This document shows positions 8,941 through 17,383 of a stretch of 64,000 nucleotides of DNA, piece after piece. Position 1 is the stretch's first letter. Each line of letters opens with the position of its first letter. The notes beneath the pieces were generated by a model. That model was given only the letters and a program-made list of their open reading frames with translations. It ran no database searches and was not told where the DNA came from. The position numbers were made by a program, and so were the translations under genes. Source of the stretch: Prevotella sp. E13-27 (GTDB lineage Bacteria > Bacteroidota > Bacteroidia > Bacteroidales > Bacteroidaceae); assembly GCF_023217965.1 (NCBI RefSeq), contig NZ_JALPSC010000002.1, forward strand, positions 1,550,001 through 1,614,000, in the 5' to 3' direction.

Positions 8941-9939
8941 TTATATTGCAGCTATACGTTCTGCCTCTTTGCGGGCAGGCTTTCCTGTTTCAGTAAGCGG
9001 AACGCTCTCTACTGTTCTATAGTAACGAGGTTGCCAGTGTTTCGGAAGGACTCTTTTACAAACCTCCTTTACCTCATCTATATCTCCCTCAGTCAGTAGA
9101 GCCACCACCTCGCCGAACTTCTCATCCTTGCGGCGTGTTATAACAAATGGTGCTTCAAGGTAAGGTTTCAACATTCGTTCCACCTCTTCTATCTGGATTT
9201 TTATTCCTCCGGAACATACCACATTGTCCTTACGTCCAATGATACGGAAACATCCGTCAGGTGCTATCTCTGCAATATCGTTGGAAAAGAGACGGTCTTT
9301 GCACACAAGCGGTGCATCGATAATCAGACAACCATCTTCCGACAAAGCAATCTTTACTGAATCAAACGGTTTGTACCATTCACTCGCATCTTTACCACTA
9401 AGTCGTCGCAGAGCAATGTGCGACAACGTCTCAGTCATTCCATAAGTACTCCACACAGCATTAGGGAAGTTCCTCAACTCCGCTTCCAGTGCTTCATCAA
9501 TAGCACCTCCACCAATTATAAGGTGACGTATCTGCATAAGTCTTTCGCGCTCTTCAGGCACCTGAAGACTGTTGTACACTTGCAGCGGCACCATAGCAGC
9601 GAAAGAAATATCAAGAGGAGTATTTTTGTTATTATTCTGAGCTCCAGCAAACACATAATCAGCCAGCGGATGTCCTGTCGGTGTTACGCTAATCAGTTTC
9701 AATCCTCTTGTCAGCGCGCGTACCACCATCATTTTGCCTGCAATATAATCAAGTGGCATACACAGCAGAGCAGTGTCGCCAGCAGTAAGACCGAGGAAGT
9801 CGCATGTAATACGAGCCGATGCTTCCATGCGTTTTTTCTCTACCCACAATGGTTTGGGGGCACCAGTTGAACCACTGGTGTGTACAAGAACCTTGTCACT
9901 ATCATTTTGCCATTCGGCAATAAATTCCTCTAAAGTCAA
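8941..9939 (-). CDS. menE: o-Succinylbenzoate-CoA ligase (AMP-binding enzyme)
   Basis: MenE activates o-succinylbenzoate with ATP and CoA in menaquinone synthesis. This 332-residue version is short for the ANL superfamily, as is usual in Bacteroidota. The P-loop is VHTSGSTGAPKP near residue 20, the core motif VWSTYGMTE lies near residue 168, and the hinge/A8 region GRKDNVVCSGGIKIQ near residue 236. The C-terminal lysine region (TETGKPARKEA) follows. It lies 7 bp downstream of menC on the same strand. Confidence 0.9.
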   Translation of the reverse strand: MTLEEFIAEWQNDSDKVLVHTSGSTGAPKPLWVEKKRMEASARITCDFLGLTAGDTALLCMPLDYIAGKMMVVRALTRGLKLISVTPTGHPLADYVFAGAQNNNKNTPLDISFAAMVPLQVYNSLQVPEERERLMQIRHLIIGGGAIDEALEAELRNFPNAVWSTYGMTETLSHIALRRLSGKDASEWYKPFDSVKIALSEDGCLIIDAPLVCKDRLFSNDIAEIAPDGCFRIIGRKDNVVCSGGIKIQIEEVERMLKPYLEAPFVITRRKDEKFGEVVALLTEGDIDEVKEVCKRVLPKHWQPRYYRTVESVPLTETGKPARKEAERIAAI

Positions 9940-9946
9940 CTGAGTG

Positions 9947-10993
9947 TTATTTATTATGAACTACGAAAAGTTTATCGCCTCGTATTTCAAGTGGCATGTT
10001 AATATTGTCAGTAAACAGTTGTCCTGTGCCAAGTCCCTGTGGCATTCGGATATTATCGCCATATACAGAGCTACAGAACTGTGCTATTGCATTCAAGCCA
10101 ATGTTGCTCTCCAGTGCCGATGTTATCCAAGAGCCTATGCCTTCCTCACGTGCTATATCTATCCACTCCCTGCAACCAGTCATACCGCCATGAAGCGATG
10201 GTTTCAGCACTATATAGGCAGGCTTTATTATTCGCAGCATCTGTCGCTTTGCATCAGGATTGTTTATACCTATCAGCTCCTCGTCGAGAGCTATTGGCAG
10301 TGGTGCTTCGCGACATAGTTCAGCCATTGCAGCCCATTGTTTCTGCTTAATAGGTTGTTCAATGGAGTGTATTGCATATTGTGACAGCAGCTCCAGCTGA
10401 TACAAGGCATTCTCCGGCTTGAAGCCACCGTTTGCGTCAAGACGCAACTCAACTTCATGATATGAGAATCTTTCTCTGATACGCTTAACAAGATCCAGCT
10501 CCCTGTCAAAGTCAATGGCTCCGACCTTCAGTTTCACGCAGTGGAAGCCTTTGGACAGTTTCTCTTCCATGCGTTCCAGCATCTCGCCATATGAGCCCAT
10601 CCACACAAGACCATTGATAGTGATTCCCTTTTCTCCACGACTGAAAGCGGTGTCAAAAAGCAATGGAACATCAGATATTGGAGACAAACTATCAGACTTC
10701 TCAAACGCGAGCATTGCCGTCTCAATACCGAAGAGCATTGATGGGAAGTCACGCAATGCTTCGTAATCTATGGTTCCAGTATGCTCCAGCTCACGACAGA
10801 AGCTACAGAGAACTTCGCCATAGTCTGGACGTGCGTCACAGCTAAGATCAGGCAATGGTGCACACTCACCAATGCCATAACGCGAGTCATCTTTTATTTC
10901 AACGAACCAAGATTTACGTTCATTGTATATTCCACGAGATGTTGTTGCCGGCTGTTTGAAATGAAACACCCTTTCACTAACGGTAATTTTCAT
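9947..10993 (-). CDS. menC: o-Succinylbenzoate synthase (enolase superfamily)
   Basis: MenC dehydrates SHCHC to o-succinylbenzoate. Enolase-superfamily landmarks of the 348-residue product are CVKLKVG (catalytic Lys), LRLDANGGF (metal Asp), SIEQP (metal Glu), IALDEEL (metal Asp) and YIVLKPSLHGG (second Lys). The N-terminal capping domain, with FHFKQPATTSRG, is typical of Bacteroidota MenC. It is 3 bp downstream of the secreted protein gene at 10997 and 7 bp upstream of menE. Confidence 0.92.
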   Translation of the reverse strand: MKITVSERVFHFKQPATTSRGIYNERKSWFVEIKDDSRYGIGECAPLPDLSCDARPDYGEVLCSFCRELEHTGTIDYEALRDFPSMLFGIETAMLAFEKSDSLSPISDVPLLFDTAFSRGEKGITINGLVWMGSYGEMLERMEEKLSKGFHCVKLKVGAIDFDRELDLVKRIRERFSYHEVELRLDANGGFKPENALYQLELLSQYAIHSIEQPIKQKQWAAMAELCREAPLPIALDEELIGINNPDAKRQMLRIIKPAYIVLKPSLHGGMTGCREWIDIAREEGIGSWITSALESNIGLNAIAQFCSSVYGDNIRMPQGLGTGQLFTDNINMPLEIRGDKLFVVHNK

Positions 10994-10996
10994 TTC

Positions 10997-12010
10997 TTAT
11001 TTTGCTGCGTTATTCACAACCTTCGAAACCTTTCCGTCACGCTTCACGACATAGATGCCTTTCTTTGACATTGAGCCAGTCTCAACGCGACAACCATTCA
11101 AGTCATAGACCAATGAACGTCCATCGTTTACAATGGCAGTCAGCCTTTCTACTGAAGCCGATATCTCTGTGTCGTTCTTATCGAAATTCTGTGTGCCGCC
11201 TGAGTAGGTTATTGTGCCATCAGCCTTGATAGCCTTGCCCTGATATCCGCTTATAGAGAGCGTTCCGTCAAGCATGTAGAAGTTGCCGGTATCCTCATCC
11301 TCGTGGTCTGTCTTCACTCCTGTCGATTCTGTGCCGGCCAGCTCTACCTGTATTCCGTCGTCCTGCGCCCCAGTAATTGTCACCGTACCACTTTCCATTA
11401 ACATATACTCCTTACAGTGTATAGCATCCTTTGCAGCAGCAGTGATATTCAGCGTAGCGTTCTTCACTTCAAGATACTCCTTGACGTATATGCCATGACG
11501 AGAATTGCCCACAACGTTCAGCACGCCCTTGCCCTTCATCTTCAGGTGTCCCTTGCAGTGCAGACATCCGTTGTAATCCTCATTTGCACCATCGGCAATG
11601 CTGTTCACTGTGTTTTTCTTAACACTGAGTGTTATGCGCTTACCATTCTGGATATTAATTGCAGGACCAGCAGGATTGGTCAGTGTCAGTCCGCTCAGTT
11701 CCACGGTTGACTTAAATGCGCCCTCCATATAGAATTCACCATCTGTCGATGAGCCAGAAAGCACATAAGTTATTTCACCATAGACATTGTTCAGCGTAGC
11801 ATCTACACCAGCAAAGCTTTCATCCTGCACTATTTTCACATGCGACGAATTTGCGCTCTGCACTGTTACATAGCTACTGATATTTGACGCCACAGTCACT
11901 GTGGCGCTATTCCCATTATAGACAATCTCTACCGTATTGTTGTCCACAGCACTTGCATTGCCAACTGAAAGCAGCATGGCAACCAAAGACAGAAAGAAAA
12001 ACTTTTTCAT
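10997..12010 (-). CDS. Secreted carbohydrate-binding protein, Cthe_2159-like (DUF4353)
   Basis: The 337-residue product has a signal peptide (MKKFFFLSLVAMLLSVGNASA) and a repetitive beta-helix-like body. Recurring turns such as GHLKMKGKGVLNVVG, EYLEVKNATLNITA and EYMLMESGTVTITGAQDDG are the pattern of the Cthe_2159 family, calcium-dependent carbohydrate-binding beta-helix proteins. The C-terminus (KGIYVVKRDGKVSKVV) resembles the short tail often found on Prevotella secreted proteins. It is unexpectedly the first gene of an operon with menC and menE. Family assignment is fairly secure; the ligand is unknown. Confidence 0.78.
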   Translation of the reverse strand: MKKFFFLSLVAMLLSVGNASAVDNNTVEIVYNGNSATVTVASNISSYVTVQSANSSHVKIVQDESFAGVDATLNNVYGEITYVLSGSSTDGEFYMEGAFKSTVELSGLTLTNPAGPAINIQNGKRITLSVKKNTVNSIADGANEDYNGCLHCKGHLKMKGKGVLNVVGNSRHGIYVKEYLEVKNATLNITAAAKDAIHCKEYMLMESGTVTITGAQDDGIQVELAGTESTGVKTDHEDEDTGNFYMLDGTLSISGYQGKAIKADGTITYSGGTQNFDKNDTEISASVERLTAIVNDGRSLVYDLNGCRVETGSMSKKGIYVVKRDGKVSKVVNNAAK

Positions 12011-12054
12011 TGTTTTATAGTTCCAAGATTAAATATTCATTCAAAAAATCGCGG

Positions 12055-12062
12055 CAAATATA
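12055..12062 (-). promoter_or_regulatory. Promoter -7 box for the DUF4353-menC-menE operon
   Basis: Read on the minus strand this is TATATTTG, matching TAnnTTTG, about 45 bp before the start codon at 12010. It lies back to back with the ROK promoter. Confidence 0.5.
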
Positions 12063-12100
12063 CGAAAATGTGTTGAAATACGAAAAAAAAACTGCATTCT

Positions 12101-12132
12101 TTTGGCTGTTATTGAATAAAATACTACTTTTG
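12101..12132 (+). promoter_or_regulatory. Promoter of the ROK-menF-menD operon
   Basis: TTTG at 12101-12104, 20 bp, then TACTTTTG at 12125-12132 fits the Bacteroidota sigma-ABfr consensus exactly. The ROK start codon is at 12166. Confidence 0.72.
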
Positions 12133-12165
12133 TTGCACCTAAAATCTACAAAAACTGCAGTTACC

Positions 12166-13146
12166 ATGATTATAAGCTCAACAAAGACCAAGGTCGTAGG
12201 TGTCAACATTGGTTACGAAGAAATAAACTATGCCATTGTTGACGTACGAGGAAAGATTCTAGCTGAAAGTTCTTTTCCCATGCCTACAGATCAGGACATC
12301 AATGGATTCATCGCATTACTATGTGATGGTATCACCAACCTTATCTTAGAGAACGACAGCTATGAGAACATCCGTTCTATTGGCATAAGTGTGCCAAGCG
12401 GTAACTTCACGACAGGCAGCATTGTCAATTCCTTAAGTCTTCCATGGAAAGGTGAGATACCATTGGCAGCCATGCTCCGTGATCGTCTTGGTCTTGCCGT
12501 AGCAGTAGGTAATAATGCCCACGTAAGAGCTATAGGCGAATCCACCTATGGATGTGCCCACGGCATGAACGACTTCATTGTCATCACCCTTGGTCATGGT
12601 TTTGGCAGTTGCATGTTCTCTAACGGACATGTCCACATGGGTAACAACGGTTTTGCCGGTGAGATTGGCCACTGTTGCGTTGAGCCTGAAGGACGCCTTT
12701 GCAGATGTGGAAGACGCGGCTGCCTTGAAACTTACTGTGCTTCTGACGGAATAGTGCTCACTGCCCGCGAGCTCATGGCTTCCACTGACAAGCCATCGCT
12801 GCTCCGCGACCTTGAAGAGCTTACGCCAAAGACTATTCACGAATGCTGTGAACGTGGCGACGAGCTGGCCATTGAAGTGTACAACAAGACAGGTTTCGTC
12901 CTTGGATTAGGTCTTGCCAACTATGCTTCCATTGCCAACCCAGAGGCGATTATTATAACTGGCGGTATAAGCAAGGCCGGCAAATGGCTCTACGAACCCA
13001 CCAACGCATCGTTTGAGGAGCATGTGTTCCACAATATTGCCGACAGGGTTAAGATCATGCGCTCGTCGCTTCCCGATAACGAGCGCGATGTTCTTGGTGC
13101 CAGTGCCCTTGCATGGAATGTAAAAGAATACTCACTTTTTAAATAA
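12166..13146 (+). CDS. ROK-family protein, paralogue 1 (degenerate active site)
   Basis: ROK-family sugar kinase-like protein of 326 residues. The start at 12166 is preferred because the promoter lies just upstream and the fold begins at residue 8. The ROK zinc site is present (CRCGRRGCLETYC). Two normally essential residues are changed: the phosphate motif reads VNIGYEEIN, with N instead of D, and the catalytic segment reads VGNNAHVRAIGE, where kinases have N-D-A. Loss of the catalytic Asp makes kinase activity doubtful. There is no N-terminal helix-turn-helix. A close paralogue follows after 20 bp. Confidence 0.85.
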   Translation: MIISSTKTKVVGVNIGYEEINYAIVDVRGKILAESSFPMPTDQDINGFIALLCDGITNLILENDSYENIRSIGISVPSGNFTTGSIVNSLSLPWKGEIPLAAMLRDRLGLAVAVGNNAHVRAIGESTYGCAHGMNDFIVITLGHGFGSCMFSNGHVHMGNNGFAGEIGHCCVEPEGRLCRCGRRGCLETYCASDGIVLTARELMASTDKPSLLRDLEELTPKTIHECCERGDELAIEVYNKTGFVLGLGLANYASIANPEAIIITGGISKAGKWLYEPTNASFEEHVFHNIADRVKIMRSSLPDNERDVLGASALAWNVKEYSLFK

Positions 13147-13166
13147 TACAAGAAATACAAACTCGT

Positions 13167-14144
13167 ATGCAACAAGAAATCAAGAGCCGCGTTGTTGGTG
13201 TCGATATCAGCATAAAGCGCACGACCTACGCCATTGTCGATGTAAGAGGAAACATCCACGCCTCCGACCATTTCCCAACGACCGACTATACTACAGCAAA
13301 TGATTTTATCACTGCCCTCAGCGAGAAAATCATTACTATGACTGAGGCTAATGGAGGCTATGAGCAGATTCGCTCTATTGGTGTCAGTTCTCCCAGTGCC
13401 AACTTCCTCACCGGATGCATAGAAAATGCTGCCAACCTCCCCTGGAAGGGCATCATTCCCCTTGGAGCCATGCTTCGCGACCGCATGGGCATTGCTGTGG
13501 CAGTGGGCAACGACGCCCATGTTTCAGCTCTCGGAGAATACTCCTACGGCTGTGCCCACGGCATGAACAATTTTATCATTGTGTCTCTTGGCCACGGCAT
13601 TGGCAGCTGCATCTTCTCCAATGGCAAGGTACACTTTGGCGCCGATGGCTTTGCTGGCGAGATTGGTCACGCCTGTGTTGAGCACAATGGCCGTGAATGC
13701 GGCTGCGGACGCTACGGATGTCTGGAAGCATACTGTGCTGAGAAGGGCATCATCAAGACAGCTCAGGAAATGCTTGAGCAGTCTGACGAGCCTTCACTGA
13801 TGCGCTCACTTGATAGGATAAGCCCCAAAGGAATAGCGGAATGCTGTGAGCAAGGTGATAAGATGGCAATAGAGGTATATCGCAAGACTGGCGAGATTCT
13901 AGGACTGGCAGTAGCCAACTATGCGTCTATTCTCGACCCTGAAGCAGTCATTTTCACTGGTGGCATCTCCAATGCCGGCAAATGGCTCTTCGACCCTGCC
14001 TACGAATCATTCGAGGCTCATGTCTTCCACAACATCCGTGGTAATGTAAAGTTCCTTCGCTCCACTATCTCCGACCGTGAGCGTGATGTCCTCGGAGCCA
14101 GCGCTCTGGCATGGGGCATCAAGGAATATTCGTTGTTTAAGTAA
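13167..14144 (+). CDS. ROK-family sugar kinase-like protein, paralogue 2
   Basis: This tandem paralogue is colinear with the preceding gene throughout its 325 residues and ends almost identically (LGASALAWGIKEYSLFK). It keeps the catalytic Asp (VGNDAHVSALGE) and the Asp of the first phosphate motif (VGVDIS), but that motif lacks the usual DIGGT glycines. The zinc site is CGCGRYGCLEAYC. It is a better candidate for an active kinase than paralogue 1; the substrate is unknown. It sits 6 bp before the hotdog thioesterase. Confidence 0.86.
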   Translation: MQQEIKSRVVGVDISIKRTTYAIVDVRGNIHASDHFPTTDYTTANDFITALSEKIITMTEANGGYEQIRSIGVSSPSANFLTGCIENAANLPWKGIIPLGAMLRDRMGIAVAVGNDAHVSALGEYSYGCAHGMNNFIIVSLGHGIGSCIFSNGKVHFGADGFAGEIGHACVEHNGRECGCGRYGCLEAYCAEKGIIKTAQEMLEQSDEPSLMRSLDRISPKGIAECCEQGDKMAIEVYRKTGEILGLAVANYASILDPEAVIFTGGISNAGKWLFDPAYESFEAHVFHNIRGNVKFLRSTISDRERDVLGASALAWGIKEYSLFK

Positions 14145-14150
14145 GGAGCA

Positions 14151-14567
14151 ATGAATGTAGATCATATCAATCAGATTATAAACGAAAAGCCCAATCTTAG
14201 TACCGCCCTCGGGATGGAGTTCATTTCCACTCCCGAGGACGATACATGTATGGCACGCATGAAGGTTGACGAGCGCAATCGTCAGCCTTTCGGGTTCCTC
14301 AGTGGTGGTGCATCGCTTGCCCTTGCCGAGAACCTTGCCGGCGTAGGCTCTTCTTCGCTGTGCCCAGGCTGTGCATGTGTGGGTATAGAGGTTAGCGGCA
14401 GTCACGTTAAAGCCGTTGTTGAAGGCGACACCGTCACCGCCTTTGCCCACATGCTCCACAAAGGCTCAACGCTTCATGTGTGGCAGGTCGATATCAAAGA
14501 CACAAGCGGAGAGCTCATCTCAAGCGTACGTGTTACTAACTATGTTATCAAAAAAGGTAGCAAATAA
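14151..14567 (+). CDS. menI: Hotdog-fold thioesterase, probable DHNA-CoA thioesterase
   Basis: A 138-residue PaaI/YdiI-type hotdog protein. The motif RQPFGFLSGGASLALAEN carries the glutamate that serves as catalytic base in MenI/YdiI enzymes. Releasing 1,4-dihydroxy-2-naphthoate from its CoA ester would fit its place immediately before menF and menD. The gene symbol is inferred from context; a general acyl-CoA thioesterase is the alternative. Confidence 0.75.
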   Translation: MNVDHINQIINEKPNLSTALGMEFISTPEDDTCMARMKVDERNRQPFGFLSGGASLALAENLAGVGSSSLCPGCACVGIEVSGSHVKAVVEGDTVTAFAHMLHKGSTLHVWQVDIKDTSGELISSVRVTNYVIKKGSK

Positions 14568-14585
14568 CCTTTTCCCACTAATCCT

Positions 14586-15632
14586 ATGAATCCATTTGCC
14601 ATCTATCGTTTTCCTCACTTCCAGCAGTGTACTCTCATTGAGCAGACGTCAGGCGAGCCACAGCGCTTGTCTTCGCTTGGCGGACTCAGCGAGCATAGCG
14701 GATTCGTAGTGGCTCCTTTCCAAATAAACGACGACACCCCTATACTCCTTATACGTCCTGACCGCGTAAGCGCCGTTGAGGTGAAAGAGCCTTCTTGCAA
14801 CATGCCGTCAATAGCTTCTGAGAAAGATCATCACGCTGAGTACGCCATTGACTTTGCCAACTTTCATTCCCAACTTGAGACAGGTGCCTTTCAAAAGATA
14901 GTCCTCGCTCGCAGTGCCGACATTAGTCTTACTGCCGATGCCGACCCCATGCAGCTGTTTTGGCGTGCATGCAAGCGCTATCCACGCCTGTTCATCGCCC
15001 TGGTCTCACTGCCCGATGGCAGCTACTGGCTTACAGCTACTCCTGAGATTCTTCTTGAGGGTTCAGGCAACAAATGGCGTACCATTGCCCTTGCAGGTAC
15101 CATGCAACTTGAAGGCGACCAGCTACAGGGCGAAGGCGAGGATGTGCGTTGGTCAACGAAGAACATTCAAGAGCAGTGTTACGTAGCAACCTATATTGCC
15201 GAGTGTCTGGAACAGTTCTCACTGCCTTTCAACGAAGAAGGACCGCGCACTGTCCGTGCTGCCAACCTTGTTCACCTGCGCAGCGACTTTACCTTCGACA
15301 TGACTGCTGAAACCAACATAGGTCTTTTGCTACAGACCCTACACCCCACCCCAGCCGTGTGTGGACTGCCCAAACGCAAGGCATTCGATTTCATTGTACA
15401 GCATGAGCACGCTCCACGTCAGTACTACAGCGGATTCATGGGGCCTCTTCAGATGCCATCGGCCAACTGTTCTACAGAGACTCATCTCTATGTATCACTT
15501 AGATGCATGCATGTCATGGGCAGCCATTGCACGCTCTATGCTGGTGGCGGACTGCTTTGCGACAGCATTTCTGAGCTTGAATGGCGCGAGACTGAGGCTA
15601 AGATGCAGACAATGAGAGGGGTGATAAGTTGA
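14586..15632 (+). CDS. menF: Isochorismate synthase
   Basis: A chorismate-binding enzyme of 348 residues that turns chorismate into isochorismate, the first menaquinone-specific step. Motifs: KIVLARSADISL, LTATPEILLE, IALAGTMQLEG, the N-x-x-H-L-R-S segment (NLVHLRSDF) and RQYYSGFMGP near the C-terminus. It is on the short side for MenF, as in other Bacteroidota. The stop codon lies inside a short heptamer repeat; menD follows with its best start at 15665. Confidence 0.9.
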   Translation: MNPFAIYRFPHFQQCTLIEQTSGEPQRLSSLGGLSEHSGFVVAPFQINDDTPILLIRPDRVSAVEVKEPSCNMPSIASEKDHHAEYAIDFANFHSQLETGAFQKIVLARSADISLTADADPMQLFWRACKRYPRLFIALVSLPDGSYWLTATPEILLEGSGNKWRTIALAGTMQLEGDQLQGEGEDVRWSTKNIQEQCYVATYIAECLEQFSLPFNEEGPRTVRAANLVHLRSDFTFDMTAETNIGLLLQTLHPTPAVCGLPKRKAFDFIVQHEHAPRQYYSGFMGPLQMPSANCSTETHLYVSLRCMHVMGSHCTLYAGGGLLCDSISELEWRETEAKMQTMRGVIS

Positions 15633-15652
15633 GAGGTGAGAGGTTAGAGGTA
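15628..15652 (+). repeat. Heptamer repeat tract (copy 1) at the end of menF
   Basis: About three imperfect heptamers of the type GAGAGGT/TAGAGGT overlap the menF stop and fill the menF-menD gap. Related tracts lie at 20847-20882, 48087-48129 and 61493-61557. Confidence 0.75.
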
Positions 15653-15664
15653 AGATTTTTTATT

Positions 15665-17272
15665 ATGTACAGCAATAAAGAGAACGTAAACATACTGACA
15701 GCGCTGCTTGTAGCTCATGGTGTGAAGCATGCCGTGGTCTGTCCTGGCAGCAGAAACGCAGCCATTGTACATAACCTTAACGAATGTCCATCGATAGAGT
15801 GCCATCCTGTCACTGACGAGCGCTCAGCGGGCTTCTACGCACTTGGCATCACTCAGGCCACTGGCGAGCGTGTCGTGGTATGCGTAACCAGCGGCACAGC
15901 ACTTCTTAACCTTGCACCTGCTGTTGCCGAGGCTTTCTATCAGCACCGCCCACTCATCGTTATCTCTGCCGATCGTCCTGAGGCGTGGATTGATCAGCTC
16001 GACGGACAGACCCTTCCCCAGGGCGACGCACTCGGCCGTTTTGTCAAGAAAGCGGTGTCACTGCCCGAACCCATTGCTCCGTCAGCCGACAGCTCAAGCG
16101 ATGCCAAAGAGCGCTATATCACCGACTGCTGGCATTGCAACCGTCTTGTCAACGAGACATTAATAATAAGGAACGCGCCCGCACATATAAACATACCCAT
16201 CACTGAGCCTCTGTTCTCCTTCACTGTGGCAGAGCTTCCCCATGAACGGAAAATTGACTTCCAGCCTGCCGACATATCACAAACCATGCTCAGTCATGTG
16301 ACCCACATGTTCATGCAGTCGCGCCGCCCCATGCTCATCAGCGGACAGCCCATGAACGCACTCATGGACGAGGCAGTCATCATGGCAGGCGATGACGAGC
16401 GCTACGTGCCCGACTTCGTTGTCTATACAGGCGGTGCCATTGTCAGCAAGCGTCTGAAGCGATTCCTGCGTCGCGCCAAGGAGACATGGGCCATCAACGC
16501 TGAAGGCGAAGTCAACGACACGTTCATGAACCTCACCAACGTCATTCAGGGCGATGGCGAGGTTGTTGCCGATTACCTGCGCTTCATGCTCGAACAACAG
16601 CCCCACCCCTTCGTCACCCTTTGGAACGAGCTCCTGCAGCGCGCTGCCCAGCGCCTTCAGGCCTACGAGCCTCCTTTCTCACAGATGGCAGTAGTGAAAA
16701 TGCTAGAGACGAGCATCAGTACAGCTACAGATGCCACAGGCTCTCTGTCCTATTATGTCCACTATGCCAACAGCAGCGCCATTCGTCTTGCCAACATCTA
16801 TGCCCGCCATGCTGTGTTCTGCAACCGTGGCGTCAATGGCATCGAGGGTTCACTCTCCACGGCAGCAGGCTTCTCGCTCGTGGCCGACAAGCCCGTGGTG
16901 TGCGTCATTGGCGACCTTAGCTTCTTCTACGACCAGAACGCGTTGTGGAACAAGCAGCTTGATGGTCGTCTTCGCATACTGCTTTTGAACAATCGTCGAG
17001 GCGGCATCTTCAACATGCTCCCTGGACTGGAGAAGAGTCCTGCTCGCGACAGCTTCGTTGCTGCAGCCCATGACACCACTGCAGAGGGAATATGTCAGCA
17101 GAACGACATCTACTATCAGCGTGCCGATGACATGGAGACCACTGCCGAAGGTCTGCGTCTGCTGCTCTCTGCTCAGTTCTCGCGTCCCATGGTACTTGAG
17201 GTCACTACCGATGCGTCTGCTGACGAGCAAACCTATAAAGCATGGCTCAACCCCAATAACCTAATAACCTAA
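15665..17272 (+). CDS. menD: SEPHCHC synthase (ThDP-dependent)
   Basis: MenD condenses isochorismate with 2-oxoglutarate using thiamine diphosphate. The N-terminal domain shows HAVVCPGSRNA and HPVTDERSAGFYALG (catalytic Glu), then VCVTSGTALLNLAPAV. The C-terminal ThDP-binding segment is VIGDLSFFYDQNALW with downstream LLLNNRRGGIF. The start at 15665 is chosen because upstream codons come from the heptamer repeat; this gives 535 residues. menB, menA and menH are not in this window. Confidence 0.93.
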   Translation: MYSNKENVNILTALLVAHGVKHAVVCPGSRNAAIVHNLNECPSIECHPVTDERSAGFYALGITQATGERVVVCVTSGTALLNLAPAVAEAFYQHRPLIVISADRPEAWIDQLDGQTLPQGDALGRFVKKAVSLPEPIAPSADSSSDAKERYITDCWHCNRLVNETLIIRNAPAHINIPITEPLFSFTVAELPHERKIDFQPADISQTMLSHVTHMFMQSRRPMLISGQPMNALMDEAVIMAGDDERYVPDFVVYTGGAIVSKRLKRFLRRAKETWAINAEGEVNDTFMNLTNVIQGDGEVVADYLRFMLEQQPHPFVTLWNELLQRAAQRLQAYEPPFSQMAVVKMLETSISTATDATGSLSYYVHYANSSAIRLANIYARHAVFCNRGVNGIEGSLSTAAGFSLVADKPVVCVIGDLSFFYDQNALWNKQLDGRLRILLLNNRRGGIFNMLPGLEKSPARDSFVAAAHDTTAEGICQQNDIYYQRADDMETTAEGLRLLLSAQFSRPMVLEVTTDASADEQTYKAWLNPNNLIT

Positions 17273-17313
17273 ACGACCAAACAACCAAACAACCAAACCC
17301 CCAAACGACCAAA
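17271..17313 (+). repeat. Octamer repeat tract after menD
   Basis: Five imperfect copies of an 8-bp unit of the form AACNACCA follow the menD stop codon directly. The tract ends just before the putative sigma-54 promoter. Confidence 0.65.
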
Positions 17314-17316
17314 AAC

Positions 17317-17332
17317 TGGCACGATATTTGCT
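17317..17332 (+). promoter_or_regulatory. Putative sigma-54 (RpoN) promoter of htpG
   Basis: TGGCACG at 17317-17323, four bases, then TTGCT at 17328-17332 equals the sigma-54 consensus TGGCACGN4TTGCW. Initiation about 12 bp downstream would give a leader of about 40 nt before the htpG start at 17384. A good TAnnTTTG box is not present in the same gap. Confidence 0.7.
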
Positions 17333-17383
17333 AATAGCTTTTATTGTAAAGAGTAACATAAAAAGATAATTTACAATAAAGCT

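Noticed and set aside
11884..12165. N-terminal extension of the first ROK gene by 94 codons
   Set aside because: The extension crosses the promoter, overlaps the divergent gene and has no ROK similarity; ATG 12166 fits better.
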